A program made the position numbers and the translations under genes. A stretch of 64,000 nucleotides of DNA from assembly GCA_029204225.1 (NCBI GenBank), contig CM055100.1, positions 23,941,106 through 24,005,105 on the forward strand. The letters are read 5' to 3'. Under the pieces are notes generated by a model. That model was not told the DNA's origin and made no database searches. It saw only the letters and a list, made by a program, of their open reading frames with translations. Of the stretch, positions 11,100 through 53,800 are shown piece after piece. The first letter of the stretch is position 1, and each line of letters begins with the position of its first letter. The DNA is from Diphasiastrum complanatum (Eukaryota; Streptophyta; Lycopodiopsida; Lycopodiales; Lycopodiaceae).

Positions 11100-12530
11100 A
11101 TTTTACCTACTCTCTTTATGAAGACATGTGACACCACTTGCTGCAAAAATGACTTTCTTGGACTCATCACAAAAAAAATGTAGAAGAACCATCTCCTTCA
11201 TGAATGCACCTAGCAACATCTTTTTCCATATGATCAAAGAAATCATTAGCAACATCCTTTTCCAAGGAAGACCCTTCACCACCTCCATTGATGAAGTTGG
11301 CTCTTTCCTTACATTTTGCATGCTTGCACTTGCCAAGAAGAACCATCATTATCCTCATAACTAGCCAAGTTAGCACAAAGATGAACATCTCCAAGAAGCA
11401 TATTAGATCTTGACCTAGTTCTAGCATAAGGAAGCTTGTTAGACTTTGCATAAGACCCACCAATCTTATTGATGCTAAAAGAGAACTTTGGAAAGTTGAG
11501 ACTAATCTCCTTTTCCATTCCATCCTTTTTGTTAACCATAACAAAAGCATCAAGCTTGAAAAGTCTACCTTGTCTATTGTCCCTAGCAACCAAGATTTCT
11601 TCCTTTGTAGTCAAACAAGCATCACCACCAAACTTTACTATGTATTCTTTCTCTATCATTTGACCAACACTTAGCAAATTCTTTGAAAGTGGAGGGATGT
11701 AAAAGACGCCATCAAGTCTTTCAATCACACACTTACCACCATTGGCCATGTGAATCACTTTCTCGGCTCCATCACAAGTGACCAAAGAAGTAAAGAACCC
11801 GTTGTGACCACTCATGTGTGAACCAGTTCCACTATCAATCCACCATGAATATTTGTCACCTTCACTTGGTATTGGACTTGAAAAACACGTCAAAAGATAA
11901 TCCCAACCACCTAGATCTTCATCATTAGTAGTAAAGTTGATTTGCTTGCTACCTTCATCTCATTGCTTCTTCAAACACTCATTAGCAAAATGCCCTTTGA
12001 TTCCACAATAGAAGCATTTTAACTTTGACCTATCTTTCTTCTTACCAATAAAAGAGGAAGGTTCACCTTGATCTTGACCCTTTGACCACTTGCCTTTGCC
12101 TTTGCCCTTGAACTTGCCTTTGATGAACATAGCCTCCTCTTCATATTGAGATGTTGATGTAGATCCACCTCTTGCTTGCTCTCATCAATACATGCTAACT
12201 CATCATTGAATGCTTTAACTCTCAATACAAAAGCATGAGTACTTTCTTCCTTCTTTGCAAACTTTGAAAGATTTGTCTTCTTAGAGTCAACACTCTAGAT
12301 ATAGACTTGGATTCATAAAGCTTCTTCAAAGCTTGCCAAGCCTCTCGAGATAAATTGCTCTTACCAATTTCCTTGAGTAGCTCATTGGTAACATTCATCT
12401 TGATCATGTGTAGAGATTGTTTAGCTCTCTTGTAATACCTCACTTGATCTTGAGGTGATTGAGGCCTCTCCTCAACACCTGCAACAATCTCCATCAACTC
12501 ATTCATCTCCAATAAGGAATCCATCCTCAC
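11100..12530 (-). pseudogene. Ty1/copia gag and protease region (minus strand)
   Basis: From 12530 downward: a gag (UBN2-like) domain with YKRAKQSLHMIKMNVTNELL and REAWQALKKLYES; a basic linker; then at about 11950-12018 a zinc knuckle CFYCGIKGHFANEC (CX2CX4HX4C); then protease WWIDSGTGSHMSG near 11830-11860; then KNLLSVGQMIEKEY typical of the segment before integrase. An in-frame stop follows the knuckle, and gag is broken near 12222. Below about 11450 the reading frame continues for some distance but I recognise no domain. The element is inactive and its leader and LTR lie at 12531-13462. Confidence 0.85.
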
Positions 12531-13462
12531 CTTTCAAGTAGAATAGTTGATTGAGGTAAGCCTATCATTGCTCTCCAACATAAAGCCTCCACTTGTAGCC
12601 ATGTTGAAGTGACTTGATCTTCTCCTTTCAACCTGTTCCAATGCTCAAAGCACTCTTTTGAATGACAGCAAATGTATTCAAAAAGAAATCACAAAGATAT
12701 GAAAACTCTCAAGTCTCTTCTAGCACTATTATAGCAAATCAAGACATAGAATGAAGAATCTTGATCAACCTATAATCCACACACAATCTAATGAATCTTG
12801 CCACTTTCTAAGATTAAAACACACTCTATTAAAGTCTAGAAACTTCAAAAAATAAAGATCCAATCAAAATTAGGATTTTGACAAAATCACAAAAAAATTG
12901 CATCTTCAAATTTCTACATGCGATTGCCTAAAACTTGATATAGAATCTTGTAGCCTCTAATGAGACCTTCCTAATGCATCAAAAATCACCCAAATCTAGT
13001 AATCCACGTGTGAAATTAGAATTCCTCAAGTTCATTAACCTAAATTGAGTTTTGGCCTACAAAGATCCAATCTACATATGCAAAGAACTCGAATTTTGAG
13101 TAGAAATGAATCTAGCATGCTCCAACATTGGTATCTCCTCCAAATATTTGATAAATGTGGTTGATCATTTCATAACCTGAAACACAAGAGCTGTGATACC
13201 ATGAAGAATATCATTAAGATCCAAAATGTGTCCCTTGATCTTTGGTAAGAAAGACAACACAGTCTACAACACTGCCAATGTAGAAAAAATTGACATCCAC
13301 TTAATGAAAGACATGCAAACTCAATAAGAACTTGATCAACCATCAAATATATGATAAAATGAAGTTTCTTTCCATACAATAATAGTACCCTACTGTATTT
13401 CCCACGTGTGGATCCAAAAATAACAAAATATGAGCATTCTACACACAAGATTAAAATTGTCA
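12531..13462 (-). mobile_element. Copia leader, primer binding site and 5' LTR (minus strand)
   Basis: The 650 bp between gag and 13200 aligns with 20950-21565 (shared GAAATCACAAAGAT, GATCCAATCAAAATTAGG/GATCCGATCAAAATTAGG, CATAACCTGAAACACAAG). The primer binding site lies at about 13192-13204, read on the minus strand as CATGGTATCACAGCTC. The LTR probably spans about 13202-13462 (TGAAGAATATC to TTGTCA). The edges are estimates because the partner LTR was not found. 13470-13960 shows nothing recognisable. Confidence 0.6.
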
Positions 13463-14031
13463 TTTGAACTAAACATGATAAATCTTAACTAGTTGACAAT
13501 TTATCACAATTCATAGATGTTAGAAGATTCTGGTGAAGATTCTTCTAATGGATTTTAGATGCCAAAAATGCCTAATGAATATCAAGTGAAGGAGTCGAGC
13601 TGCCAAACTACACTATGAAGCGTCGACAATTAACCAAGAAGGAGTTCCAGAATCTAGATTTACCAGGAACAACAATTCAAAAGGTCGATAAGTCGCGGAC
13701 CGGCCAGTGAGCAAAACCAAAGCCCAGCTCCTCCCCAACATACCTTACGATGACAGAAACGAAAGCATGGCCGAGTCGACAAAGAAACTCAAATCTAATT
13801 GTAAATATAATGTCAGACACCTTGAGAAGGTGCATTGTACTCATAAGTCGATGGCACGAGAAATAGAATTAGATCTATAATTCAATGGGAAAGAAAGAAC
13901 CCAAGTAGTTTAAAATGCATTTTGGCTTTTAACTTTTTCAGATAGTCAAGTTGTTATGGCACATGGTTTTTGGGTGAACCAAAAACCCTAATCCTAGCTT
14001 TGTCTATAAGTACGGATGTGACACCATTTTG

Positions 14032-14188
<157 letters not shown>

Positions 14189-14399
14189 AAAAGAAGAGAA
14201 GAGAAGCCTCCTCCTCCACATTTTCTTACATTGTGAAGCCCTCTTATTTTGCCATTGTAAGTTTGATTGTGGATGTATGAATGCTTGACTGTTATTTCCT
14301 ATTCATGCTATCACACTAAAGAAGATCATTAGCTCTTTCTTTCATCCATCAATCCACAAAACCACACATTTGCAAAAGAGGTATTAGAAATCCATTGAG

Positions 14400-14950
14400 A
14401 AGTGATCAATAAAATCCAGTGGTAGGTTTTCCTTCCATTGCACTCCTCCCTTGACAAGATAAGTCTCCCAATAATCTATTACTCACCAAGTCACTTTTAG
14501 ACACTGTTTTCAAGCCAACTTTACCCGCCATCAGAGCATTAGCAGCCTCAGAGCTATCATTCTGATGACTAGTGAGCTACAAGACTATTACTCACCAGTT
14601 CAAATTTCCCACCCATTTTGGTTGTCTGCCATTTTTATTACTCGCAAGTTATAACTCACCGATAGAGATTTATAGCTCGCAAACATAGTTTTCTTCCTTT
14701 CTATTCACAATCTTTATTCACCATAAGAACTGAGGCCTGTACACGTACTGATCTACCTTGTACCAAATCGGCGAGTTATAAATTTATTATTCACTCTCTA
14801 TTACTCACACCCAGTATAACTCGCCATCTTCTCCTCATTACTCGCCACTTTCACAAATCCTTCTAATCATCAATTAGGACAAGTAGACAGCTTGGCGAGT
14901 TATAATCTTAATACTCACCCTGTATAACTCACCATCAGAGAAAATCTAGA
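14400..14950 (+). repeat. Cluster of a short recurring motif (TATAACTCGCCA-type)
   Basis: The motifs ACTCGCC, ACTCACC, ACTCGCAA and their complement GGCGAGTTATAA recur more than ten times in 550 bp, in both orientations and at irregular spacing. No coding frame is seen. This may be the untranslated leader of the gag remnant that starts near 15250. Confidence 0.55.
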
Positions 14951-15249
14951 ATTTTTCATATCTTTTGCGAATCGGAACCGATCTATATTTTTCTGTTATT
15001 TTCATTTTTCCCGTTTGTCTTTTGGATTTGCATTTACACCGCTTCACATCCATCTGACTTTTACTTTGATCTCGATCTGATCTTGATTTGAGATTCATTA
15101 TCGCATCGGTTTGATCATCAATCAGATTCATCATCTGATCACCCATACGCTGAAATGATCTACAAAAATTATCTGAGGAAAAAAAACAAGAAAAAAATCA
15201 AAAACATAAAAAATAAAAATCCCAAAAATAGTCCTATTTCTCGTTCTGG

Positions 15250-16075
15250 TGTATGCATCTAAGATCTGGTAGGATATTATCCACCCTGGATCTCCCTGAA
15301 CTCAATTTCGTCAACGTCCCGATCAAAATATTACCTAAACCTATTGACATAGATCCACCCCCAATGGCAATCCTAGGTTGTTTGAAGATCTTCTCCGGTT
15401 TGATGGCAAGGGAGATCCATGACAATTCCTACAGATCTACATCCAAGCGTGTAGAGCCTATAGAGACAACAGCCCACAAGAGTTGTTAAGATATTTTAAT
15501 TTGTGCCTAACCGACACTTCAATCTTGAGCATAATGAAAGAGATGATTGGAACATCTTACAGACTGACTTCATCACACAATTCAAAGCCATCCGCTTCCT
15601 TTCTGATCCATTCTTGCAACTTGGAAAAATCCGTATGGATAAGAAAAACGAGTCTTTGCACGATTATATTGAACGGATCAACAGGTGGATGCGACCTTGA
15701 TAGCGTCATAGACCATAGTGTCCTGACATGGTTCATGGTAGGATTACCCAAGGGAATCTGGCAGGAATGAAGTGAAGAAACAACTACGTATCTTTCCAAG
15801 CAGCATGCGCCAATGTCATTAAGAGAGTCGACGATAGTGAGAATACTAGTTTGAACTTTGATAACTCCGGCCAAGAACAAAGACATAGAAAAGATCAAAG
15901 AGCCAAACGTAAGGACACGCTACATGATGATGCTTTCACCTCTACATCCAATAGCGTTGATACCATCATATCCGCCATAGAGAGGTTGCACACGCAGAGC
16001 AATGAGCAAATTAAAAAGCTCGCTACCGACCTTACCACGGTTGTCGATCAAATGATGAAAGGCATGCAAATATGA
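15250..16075 (+). pseudogene. Retrotransposon gag-like remnant
   Basis: The plus strand opens near 15253 (MHLRSGRIL). After frame shifts it gives NERDDWNILQTDFITQF, then LGKIRMDKKNESLHDYIERI. This matches the W...L...F...ESL.DYI.RF pattern of the retrotransposon gag domain. Later frames (15851-16075) are hydrophilic. A frameshift lies near 15500 and a further break near 15700. Family assignment rests on the pattern only. Confidence 0.6.
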
Positions 16076-16150
16076 CCTACCCACCCGAATACAAATTGCA
16101 TCACGCACTAAAAAGTACTTGTCACATTGCATAGTCCAAATGACATGACT

Positions 16151-16930
16151 CTATTGCAAATGTAGTTTTATACTGGTCGACAGGAGCAATCTTAACTTGG
16201 TTATATCCACTAAATCCATCCAAGCAACTATAAGCTTCAGCACTAGCAAGGCGATCAAATACGCTTTATGTGAAAGGTAGCAAAAAGTGATCATTATGAC
16301 TACGTTCAAGGCCTTTAGATTCACACAAATTTGCATCTTGTCATTTTTCTTTGGTACGATGACAATTGGTGAAACCTACTCTGTGTGTTTGATTTCAAAA
16401 ATGAAATCAGCATCTAATAATCACTGCAACTCTTTCTTGATTAGTTTCGTAAAGTTAGGATTACATCAATAAAATCATATTGCTTTTGAAACTACATCTG
16501 GTACCAATGGAATAGCATGTTGGACCACATAAGTAGAAATACCCTTTAGATCTTTGTAGGACAAACAAAACAATAATGATACTTGACCAACAACTTTCTC
16601 AATGCAAAAAATTGAGTGGATGAAAGTTGTAGTTCCACTTTGAACTATTTTCTCGTCTTCACCTGGTTCGCCTACATTCATATGTTGCGTACGAACTAGT
16701 CCATTATAGACTTCATGAGCTCTAAGAGCTTTTGGTAATACCATGACCACATTATCCAAAGTACAACTTTTGAAATGCTTTGGCATATCATGTTGCACTT
16801 CATCTGCGTGAAAGCTGTATTTCGGCAAACATGCTAGAATTCCGTTCAATTCTGATTTAGTCCATTCATCTAAAGGTTTGCTAGATCTTGTACATAGTGA
16901 CATTTGTGGCCCTATGCAGACTGCTTCCAC
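16151..16930 (-). pseudogene. Ty3/gypsy protease-RT linker and start of RT (minus strand)
   Basis: From 16930 downward the frame holds FCLSYKDLKGISTYVVQHAI, the segment before RT in Athila/Tat-type elements. It is followed by LLDADFIFEIKHTE, then SPIVIVPKKN, then QICVNLKALN. This corresponds to the first RT strands, with the usual CVDLRALN changed to CVNLKALN. Several stops interrupt it. It differs from the chromoviruses elsewhere in the window and lies opposite to the copia integrase next door. Confidence 0.75.
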
Positions 16931-16949
16931 AAGGGGGAACCATTTACTT

Positions 16950-17830
16950 CCTAAACTTTATTGAGATTTTTATCGAAGAACTGTCACCTACTTCATGAAG
17001 AACAAATCTAAAACATTCACGTTCTTCAAATAGTTCAAGGCATCTACTGAAAATCAAACACGAAGAAAAATCAAGGGTCTACGTACTTATGGAGGGGAAA
17101 AATTGGTCTCCATCGAATTCAAGGAGTTCTACAAGGTGAATGGAATACACCAACAATCTACAACCAGCTAATCACCTCAGTCCAATGGTGTAGCTGAAAG
17201 GAAGAATCGGACACTGATCGAAAGTGCCAAGAGCATGCTGGCCCTGTCTCTCTTCCAAAGAAATTCTGGGCATAAACTATTATGAATGTTGCCTATCTAC
17301 AGAATCGATCCATTACAAAAGCTCTAAACATAAAAACACCTCATGAGGTATGGACAGAATCGAAACCATCACTCAAGCATATTCGAGTATTTGGACGCAT
17401 TACTTACTCTCAAATTCCTACGGATTTAAGAAAGAAGTTGGACAACACCAGCAAAAAGTTGATTTTCATAGGCTATTCCTTAAACCACAAGGCAAACAAG
17501 CTCTACAATCCGAACATACAGAAATCCTTCACGAGTAGAGATGTCATTTTTGTGGAAGATCAGTTTTTCGACCACAAGGAAAGAGCTCCATCAAATTCTG
17601 ATCCTAGCATTGACACTAGCTCCAAACTTTGGATTGATCAAAAAATCAACACAAACTCCGACAATGAGTCAGCAAGTCGAATCGCATCAGAGGATCCAAG
17701 TTCAACCCAGAAAATCGAACCGATCAAGACAGCCTCCATCCCGATTTAAGGGTGATCTAGCCTGCTACTTTGTGCAGGAACCATGCATTGTATCAGAGGC
17801 AATGTCAACTCCAGCCTGCTCCTAATTGTA
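16950..17830 (+). pseudogene. Ty1/copia integrase C-terminal half
   Basis: Translation gives TYGGEKLVSIEFKEF, SPQSNGVAERKNRTLIE (with the E of the DDE triad), MNVAYLQNRSITKAL, then the fold HIRVFGRITYSQIP and KLIFIGYS, the GYS box that closes copia integrases. The frame from 17282 to 17749 is open for 155 codons; the earlier part is broken by stops. The RT domain expected next is absent. Confidence 0.85.
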
Positions 17831-17849
17831 AGGTACTTAGTAAATGGGC

Positions 17850-18075
17850 ACACCCTGACTTCATCGACTTCGACTTTAACTACATCAACTTATTCAACAT
17901 CAACGTATCCGACTCACTCGACATCGACTTCAACTCCAACTCCATCGACTTACCCGGCTCCATCGACTTCAACACCAACTCCATCGACTCCAACACCAAC
18001 TCCATTGACTCCATCGACTTACTGAACTTCGCCGACTTACTCGACTTCGTCGACACTCCATCAACTCTCAACTAA
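17850..18075 (+). repeat. Degenerate TCGACTTCAAC / CCATCGACT minisatellite
   Basis: Short units such as CTCCATCGACT, TCAACACCAACT and CATCGACTTCAAC repeat imperfectly over about 220 bp. Because units are mostly multiples of three, two plus frames and one minus frame stay open and give low-complexity peptides (DFNSNSIDL; TSTPTPSTY). It directly follows the copia integrase remnant. Confidence 0.8.
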
Positions 18076-18109
18076 CTTGACTTACTCAGCTCCCTCATTA
18101 GAGAAAAGT

Positions 18110-18609
18110 TGATCCATGTACTGTCAAACGACTTCAAGGGCAACAATGACTGTCCACCTACTTGTACATAGATTTTACTACTTACAAAGACGGCTACCTA
18201 CTAGAAGGCGCTCTAATTAATCATGTAGATCCAATGTAAATAAAGTCTATATCTTTTAGTCTGTAATTATGCTGATTAACCTTGACAATCAAGTTAGCAA
18301 TGATCAAGCCTCTCAAGCTCCATGATTTTTGTGCCTCACAGATTTGCACACAACTATGAGCTCATGTACTCTATTCTTGATTAATCAAAGAGTGCAATTT
18401 TTGTCCACACAACTATTCGTTCATTTTGTGAACTGTTATAGACTGTATTCATCTTGATTCTTGCTACGACACTGACACACTTCCGATCCACAACTGTCTG
18501 TTGTAAATTTCCGCTACAAGTTTCTCATTCCAAATTTTGATTATGGACACCCATATCTGAATCGATTCTGATTCAGTCTGAGATACCAATTTTCAACATG
18601 GTATCAGAG
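18110..18609 (+). mobile_element. Copia-type LTR followed by primer binding site
   Basis: The segment ends CAACA at 18598 and is followed by TGGTATCAGAG (18599-18609), a tRNA-Met primer binding site. A purine-rich stretch (TTAGAGAAAAG near 18099) precedes it and could be a polypurine tract. The LTR is about 480 bp; its left edge is estimated. Having a PPT-like run on one side and a PBS on the other suggests a recombined or tandem arrangement. Confidence 0.5.
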
Positions 18610-19560
18610 TGTTATAACTAGAGCTCTACTAATCCAATATCATTCAATACTTCCACAGGCTCACAATTTTACGACGTAAACTATGTCTATCTGATTCGAA
18701 TCAGTTTGTCAACTAAACAAAGCATCTAATTCTACTTGATCCTACCTTTGAAATTGTCATATTGGAAACAATTAATTATGTAGGCAAACACATTAAAGTC
18801 ATTAGATCATTGTTTGTAGAAGCAATAGATAGTCTAGACATTTATGATTCTACATGACAATTGAATCTAATAAGAAACTTGTACACAATGACTAATAGAG
18901 GGCCACATTTACACTAAAATACTAAAGGAATGCAATAATATAATTGGATTGAATTCATAAATGGACACAAGGGGTACAATCGATTGAAATTTTCTACTTC
19001 TTATACACTACAAATTTTTATCACAATAAATACAACATTGAATAACGACCTAGCAACATGGATCAACAATCCATTCATGCACATCCATGTGATTCCACTA
19101 ATCGTCATCTCTTGTTTGTCATGCAACTAAATTACCATATGGATGTTGTCTTGTAGATTCCAACATCCATTAGTCTATTATTTCTTTGTCAAGTCTATCT
19201 CCAATTTTGACTTTCGTATCACTTCTTAGAATATGCTTCTCCTATCGAATGGAAATATTTGTTTACTACTAGGCATTGTTCTAGTAGCATTGTAATCACT
19301 TTATAAATCATGATTGAGATACTCAATTTCTCGACGGATAAGCTGTGATTGTGAATTTGGTGTATGTATAGATTGAATTGGTATTGCTAGAGCTTGTTCA
19401 TCATCAGAATCTTGCACTATTGGACTGTTTTGAATCACATAAACTCCAAAAGCTATATCTTGGTGTAAGGGAAAGCTCCTCAAGATCCTGCTTACAAGAC
19501 AAAACAATGGAGAACACACTATGGATAAACCACCCAACCAAGTAGAAGCAACCAATCAAT
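18610..19560 (+). other. AT-rich interval without recognisable genes
   Basis: Sequence after the primer binding site should be copia leader and gag, but I cannot recognise a domain. A minus frame at 19301-19555 is open for 84 codons without similarity I can name. Confidence 0.35.
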
Positions 19561-19565
19561 CTCTA

Positions 19566-19783
19566 GAAGCTTCACCCCCCACCAAGGATTAGGAAGCATG
19601 AGAGTAGAGAGAGGACATGGCAATGAATCAACCAAACTATCATGGCTTAGGGCGAGTTTATCCTCCTTATATAGGAAGCTTCACCCCCCACCAAGGATTA
19701 GGAAGCATGAGAGTAGAGAGAGGACATGGCAATGCATCAACCAAACTATCATGGAGTAGGGCGAGTTTGTCCTCCTTATATAG
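19566..19783 (+). repeat. 109 bp tandem duplication within an LTR
   Basis: Units 19566-19674 and 19675-19783 start GAAGCTTCACCCCC and end CTCCTTATATAG. They differ at only a few positions (for example TGAATCA/TGCATCA, GGCTTAG/GGAGTAG and TTATCC/TTGTCC). The unit includes the TATATAG that may act as the LTR promoter. Confidence 0.95.
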
Positions 19784-20051
19784 GCCTAAGACCATTGTGT
19801 GCATATAGTGATGCAAGGTCCCAACTCCCCTATAGATAGATTCATTTGCTATTGATACTCTACACATGCATTGACTGTCCCAAACCTTGTATTAACTCCA
19901 ATTAGTGTGTATGGGCCTTACAAAGTCATTAATTACATTGCAGGTCACATTCAGTATGATGTGGCATAACTAATGAACTTCATTCACTAGAGTACTGGGT
20001 ATACAAGACTAGGAGTATACTAAGTCCTATATTCAGGTCATGAACATAACA
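19566..20051 (-). mobile_element. 3' LTR of a gypsy remnant (minus strand)
   Basis: On the minus strand the LTR would start TGTTATGTTCATGACC at 20051, directly after a polypurine tract (GGGGGGAAGAA) and the end of a chromodomain reading frame. The left edge is not fixed because the second LTR was not found. Its sequence differs from the LTRs of elements 1 and 2. Confidence 0.55.
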
Positions 20052-20055
20052 TTCT

Positions 20056-20290
20056 TCCCCCCTTGAACTGCTCCTGTCCTCAGAAGCGGAACTTAGGAAA
20101 ATTCTTCTTTATTCTAGCAACTCTCTCCCATGAATCATCATCCTCAGTCTTGACCTTTCCATCGAATTAAGCACTCAGAGATAGAACGAATTTTCAATTG
20201 TTTATCTCTCGTTCTAAGCACTTTCTCAGATTCCAAAGGTACACTAAGCGATAAATCTTCCAGGTGGGATAGGTCATCATCAGATCCAAC
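20056..20290 (-). pseudogene. Chromovirus pol C-terminus (chromodomain) remnant
   Basis: The minus strand gives LESEKVLRTRDKQLK followed by ECLIRWKGQD. This corresponds to the end of chromovirus integrase (PEKILDTRTKRL...LAQWRG in element 1). A stop and small indels follow, then the polypurine tract and LTR to the left. 20290-20720 shows nothing recognisable. Confidence 0.7.
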
Positions 20291-20729
20291 TGTTGTTGAA
20301 AATGAAAAAGCCATCTATCTTGACTTTTGGGGTCTGATGGAATTTACACCATGCATATAGCTTTACAGCTTGAAAATGCCAAATTTAGGCTAATAGAATC
20401 TCAAGCCACTACACATGCATAATATCCAAATTGTCTAATGTGACATGCAATAATGCATGCAAAAGTTGTTATGGACACATGCAAGTGAAATTGTACATTT
20501 GTACTTTAGAAATTGCCACATGTAGAAAGTAGGTAGAATTTGACGTTCGTCCCTGCAACCAAATGAATTAAACACGCTGGAAAGAAAAGACGAATAGAAA
20601 GAAAACAATTCGAGCTGACAGTTGGCAGCTCGATGGATGTGAAGTCTTGTACTATCACGCTTAGCCACCAGAAGTGATGTTGACACATGGTAGCTAACTA
20701 ACTGTTCAACGTATACCTGTCTTGTAACT

Positions 20730-21050
20730 CACTAATAAATTGTCTTGTAAACTCCACGTAGTGGAGATATATACACAAATATTGATGACCACAATAAAGG
20801 GTGGATAGTAGAGAGATCAACACTATATCCAACAAAAATACCTTTATTTGAAGATGGATCCTCCTTAGTCCTATCATCAAGAGTAATGTTGACATAGCAT
20901 GTGCATCCAAAAGTTCTTAGAAAGCCTATCATTGGCTTCCAACATGACTCCACTTGATGTTGCCATGTAGCAATGACCTGACCTTCTCTTTCAACATGTT
21001 TCAACACACAAAGCACTCCTTTGAACAAAACAACAACAAATTTTTTCAAA
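20730..21050 (-). pseudogene. Ty1/copia integrase fragment (minus strand)
   Basis: The minus frame holds GFLRTFGCTCYVNITLDDRT then SSNKGIFVGYS, the closing fold of copia integrase. Only about 40 codons are recognisable. To the right (20950 onward) the sequence switches to copia leader, so gag and protease have been deleted between them. Confidence 0.75.
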
Positions 21051-21840
21051 GAGAAATCACAAAGATTTGAAACTGCTCAATTCTCTTCTAGCACTTATAC
21101 CAAGCAAATCAACACATAGAATAATGAAATCTTGATCAACCTATGATCTATCCTCAATCTAATGACTCTTGCCACTTACTAAGATTGAAACACACTCAAA
21201 TGAAGTCTAGCAATCTCACTATCTAGAGATCCGATCAAAATTAGGATTTTGACAAAATCACAAAAAATTGAATATTCAAGATCTACATGCAAATGCTAAA
21301 AATTTGATATGCAATCTATTAGCCACCACTTAGGCTAATCCAATGATCCAAATATTGGCCAAATCCAACATGTGAATTTGAAAATCTGAAATGATCAAGA
21401 TCATAAACCTATATAGGATTTTGATCTACAAACGATCCAATCTACAAATGCAAGAAACTCGATTTTGGTGTAGAATCCTCTCTAGCATGCTCTAGCCTTG
21501 ATATCTTCACCAAATCATTGATGGATATGATTTCCTCCTTCATAACCTGAAACACAAGATCTAATACCATGTGAAAGAATTCAGATCATTGATGATCCAA
21601 ATCCATAAAGGATATTTGGTTACAAAACAAGCTACTCCACCAATCTTGCCAATGTAGAAAAATCAGCATCTACACACAAAATAGAATGCAAACTCTAATA
21701 GAACTTGATCAAACATGAATTAAAACATAAATAGAAGCTACAGTACATACAACAACAGTGCCCTATTGTATTTCACACGTGTGAATCTGAAAATAACGAA
21801 TATAGATCATTCTACACATAGAATTGCAAGATATCGCAAA
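21051..21840 (-). mobile_element. Copia leader and LTR (minus strand), second copy
   Basis: This segment aligns with 12600-13460 in order and spacing. A decayed primer binding site lies at about 21562-21575 (minus strand CATGGTATTAGATC, one base off the usual). The LTR-like part continues to about 21840, ending near CATTCTACACATAGAATT. Confidence 0.55.
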
Positions 21841-22059
21841 TATAGTGCACCAATGGATAGTAGTATTGGAACTTAATCTTCTCCTACTCATCCCTTCACC
21901 CTCCTACTATTTGTGAAGTATGACTGCTAACCCTCGCCAAGTTTGGATCACAAATCTTTAAGCAATCACTTGATTTGGACTCACCCTCAGAAGACTAGTT
22001 TTATAGGAACAAACTTGCTAAAAATGGATTGTGTTTTGATCATTAATCATCCTCTTGTA

Positions 22060-22600
22060 CTTGGCTCTGATACCATGTTGAAGTACAATACTTTGGACCA
22101 TAAATGAGCCTACAAAAGACTCCAAGAGTGATTGATTGATTGATTTATCTATCTATTGCAAAACTAGACTCCAACTCCTTGATCTAGATTGACGATTTAG
22201 ATCATACAATCAAGGGCAATTAAAAAAAAGGTCAAATCAAGAAAACTCGACTCCACATGTGTGTGGTACAACCTCCAGTATGGCCTGCTAACTGAGAATG
22301 ATCTTAATCAAGTATTGTTTACAATTGCATCATAAGATCAACACACAAATGAGGGAAAAAACTTGAGATAGTCAAAAAGCTCTAATCTTGATCTTGCATG
22401 AATAGTATGATTGATTGAAAGTACAATATGGATCTTCTCCTCGGATGGTTGGTGAAAATCCAGCATGCTTTCAGGTGTCTAATTGGCATTTGGTTGACCT
22501 AAACATGTTAATCTTACCGAACCTTTAGGTTTGCCAACTTGGTGGTTAGGTTACTCATCTATCTCCTTGATTTGAGGACTTTGGTCCTATAATTTAGGAA
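22060..22600 (-). mobile_element. Probable LTR with primer binding site (minus strand)
   Basis: GGCTCTGATACCATG at 22064-22078 is the complement of a TGGTATCAGAGCC primer binding site and is followed by TGTTGAAGTAC, a plausible LTR edge. The right edge is not visible. No coding remnant of the element is attached. Confidence 0.45.
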
Positions 22601-23363
22601 TCATGACCAACTAACCTAACTAATCTTTATGATTTAGATGTAACCTATCTATGCTAGTCTACATACGTGGCAATTTGCTCAATTTGGGTAAAAAATAGTC
22701 AAAATAGGCAAAGTTCAAAAAATTTATGATGTCTATAATGACAAAATCTAGTTAACGGAAGGTCATTTAAGAAAATATTTTATGATAAAATTTTCGCACA
22801 TGAACTTGATTATGAAAGTACTTGTATGTTGGTCGTTGTGTTGTGCTGGTCACTTTTTGTTTTTCTTGTGTTAAATTTTGAGTTGAATAGGACAACTTAC
22901 ACGCAAAAAAGTAAAAAGAAAAGAAGAAGAAGAAGTTCAATTACAAAAAGGGGTGAGATTTCTATACATTGGATTATATAAAACTTTGAAATCCATGTTT
23001 TCATTAATGATGATGTCATTGTTATTAAAAAATCAAAACAAAAAACCTTTGACGCAACGCGACGCTGCAGTCGCGGGCCAAGGGCTCCGGCAACGGGCGA
23101 TGGCCGGAGCCGACAGGGGCTGGGGTGGTGGTGGTGGTGGTGGTGGTGTACACGGGGCCGTGCACAAAAACTTTAAAGCCTGTGCGCAATCTATCGTGAG
23201 ACTGACAGACAATACCTCACAAGCATGTGCACAATTAAAGCCATTGTGCAATCTATCATAAGACCTGAGAATAGAGCTCACACTCTAAATGAAATATGAA
23301 ATGACGAGTCTTATTATTTTGTTTTGAATGAACCAATGTGATCACTCCATCTTGCCCCGCTCC

Positions 23364-23403
<40 letters not shown>

Positions 23404-23415
23404 AAAGAAAGAGAG
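22600..23415 (+). promoter_or_regulatory. Upstream region and 5' UTR of ORC4
   Basis: AT-rich sequence changes at about 23050 to GC-richer sequence with a (GGT)n run at 23125-23149. A (GA)n tract at 23366-23398 sits 18 bases before the start codon and is likely 5' UTR. GA tracts of this kind are bound by plant BPC/GAGA factors, but use here is inference. No TATA box is called. Confidence 0.4.
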
Positions 23416-53800
<30,385 letters not shown>

